Below, piece by piece: positions 23,442-23,947 of a stretch of 23,947 nucleotides of DNA (positions within the stretch are counted from its first letter, which is position 1; each line of letters begins with the position of its first letter). The stretch is from an uncultured Rikenellaceae bacterium (GTDB taxonomy: Bacteria > Bacteroidota > Bacteroidia > Bacteroidales > UBA932), in contig CALCYB010000015.1 in assembly GCA_937906485.1 (NCBI GenBank), positions 1 through 23,947 on the forward strand, read 5' to 3'. A program made the translations under genes and the position numbers. A model generated the notes under the pieces. It had not been told where the DNA came from. It ran no database searches and saw only the letters and a program-made list of their open reading frames with translations.

Positions 23442-23947
23442 ACATTCTTTCTATCACGCCACAGCCAATCTTATCACCGGAATTGCCGGAAGGTTGTGAG
23501 GTGAAGTCATCACGCATACTATGGATGACAACGGACCTTCCGATAATGTCTTCAACATTGACACGACCGGTATAGAAAGACATCCAGGCATAGCCATTGT
23601 TGCTAAGCAGAGGAAGCAAATCGCCTGCATGCTCAGGGTGTGGTACATTTCCCGGATTGTAGTGATTGCCGGTGTTAGGGAAAGGCTGCATGCCCATATT
23701 CCACATATTGCCCCGTGGCTGTACAACGCCTGGGAAAGGCATCATATTTCCTGAAGTCTGCCTGCAATCGCCGAATTCGTGAATGTGCATACCGAAGAAA
23801 CCGGAGCCGGGAAGGCCATATACTTCGGCGCTAACCAGTACGCCGCCGAAAGGCGTGTTGTAAAAAGAAACCGTACCATTTAGATTGGCATAGTCTGTGC
23901 TACCCTGTATACGGGCTACTGCTGCGGGAGTGTTTTGAGATGTAATG
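23440..23947 (-). CDS. Cu/Zn superoxide dismutase family protein, N-terminus cut by window end
   Basis: About 169 residues are visible, and the frame is still open at the right edge. It runs from ITSQNTPAAVARIQGSTDYA through VSFYNTPFGGVLVSAEVYGL to the metal-binding core GMHIHEFGDC (two Cu His and the disulfide Cys), NHYNPGNVPHPEHAGD (bridging His, Zn His and Zn Asp), a Cu His in VVIHSMRDDF and the second disulfide Cys in KIGCGVIER. All ligands of the Cu/Zn family are present, so it should be an active superoxide dismutase converting superoxide to peroxide and oxygen. Any signal peptide lies outside the window. The sequence style, especially HAGDLLPLLSNNGYAWMSFY, is what I associate with clostridial members. 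Confidence 0.9.
   Translation of the reverse strand, partial: ITSQNTPAAVARIQGSTDYANLNGTVSFYNTPFGGVLVSAEVYGLPGSGFFGMHIHEFGDCRQTSGNMMPFPGVVQPRGNMWNMGMQPFPNTGNHYNPGNVPHPEHAGDLLPLLSNNGYAWMSFYTGRVNVEDIIGRSVVIHSMRDDFTSQPSGNSGDKIGCGVIERM

Noticed and set aside
1..23947. tRNA, rRNA, CRISPR array, complete insertion sequence
   Set aside because: No repeat array, cloverleaf, transposase or rRNA-like segment was found on either strand by eye.

Overview
The window reads as gut-type Bacteroidales DNA for about its first 22.4 kb, followed by about 1.5 kb that looks like Firmicutes (Lachnospiraceae-like) DNA. The Bacteroidales reading rests on a TonB-dependent receptor ending in Phe, a DUF5689 lipoprotein, several lipoboxes, weak Shine-Dalgarno sequences and several TAnnTTTG (-7 type) promoter elements. 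No rRNA, tRNA, CRISPR array or intact insertion sequence was recognised.

Left block (1 to about 11.3 kb, GC-rich, mostly CGT/CGC Arg and ATC Ile codons). The 3' part of a TonB-dependent receptor gene is followed on the + strand by a DUF5689 lipoprotein, a transaldolase-like fructose-6-phosphate aldolase and a 4'-phosphopantetheinyl transferase, ending at a clear bidirectional hairpin terminator. A C69 dipeptidase (-) is divergent from a small secreted charged protein (+). Then comes a minus-strand operon, mutS2 / small lipoprotein / PHP phosphatase, divergent from plsY (+). plsY overlaps tail-to-tail with the diadenylate cyclase gene cdaA (-).

Middle block (about 11.35 to 22.4 kb, more AT-rich, frequent ATA, AGA and AGG codons). 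It begins with a class II Fic protein with a probable C-terminal winged helix (-). Its consensus promoter is covered by three TTTGACAGA boxes. A 306-bp intergenic region holds that operator, a compact three-way-junction palindrome and the promoter of a five-gene plus-strand operon: GH2 glycosidase, galactokinase, lipoprotein aldose 1-epimerase, LacZ-type GH2 beta-galactosidase and GH3 beta-glucosidase lipoprotein. Together these would hydrolyse beta-linked galactosides/glucosides in the periplasm or at the outer membrane, interconvert galactose anomers and phosphorylate galactose in the cytosol. Transporter, regulator and galT are not in view.

Right edge (about 22.5 to 23.95 kb). A PEBP-family (YbhB/YbcL) lipoprotein with a strong Shine-Dalgarno sequence converges on a truncated Cu/Zn superoxide dismutase gene, with a shared hairpin terminator between them. 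Both proteins and the translation signal look Firmicutes-like, so this edge is either a lateral acquisition or an assembly junction.

Most interesting signals: the three-box operator of the fic gene (possible autoregulation by the Fic protein's own winged helix), the two composition boundaries, and the three-way-junction palindrome beside the fic promoter.
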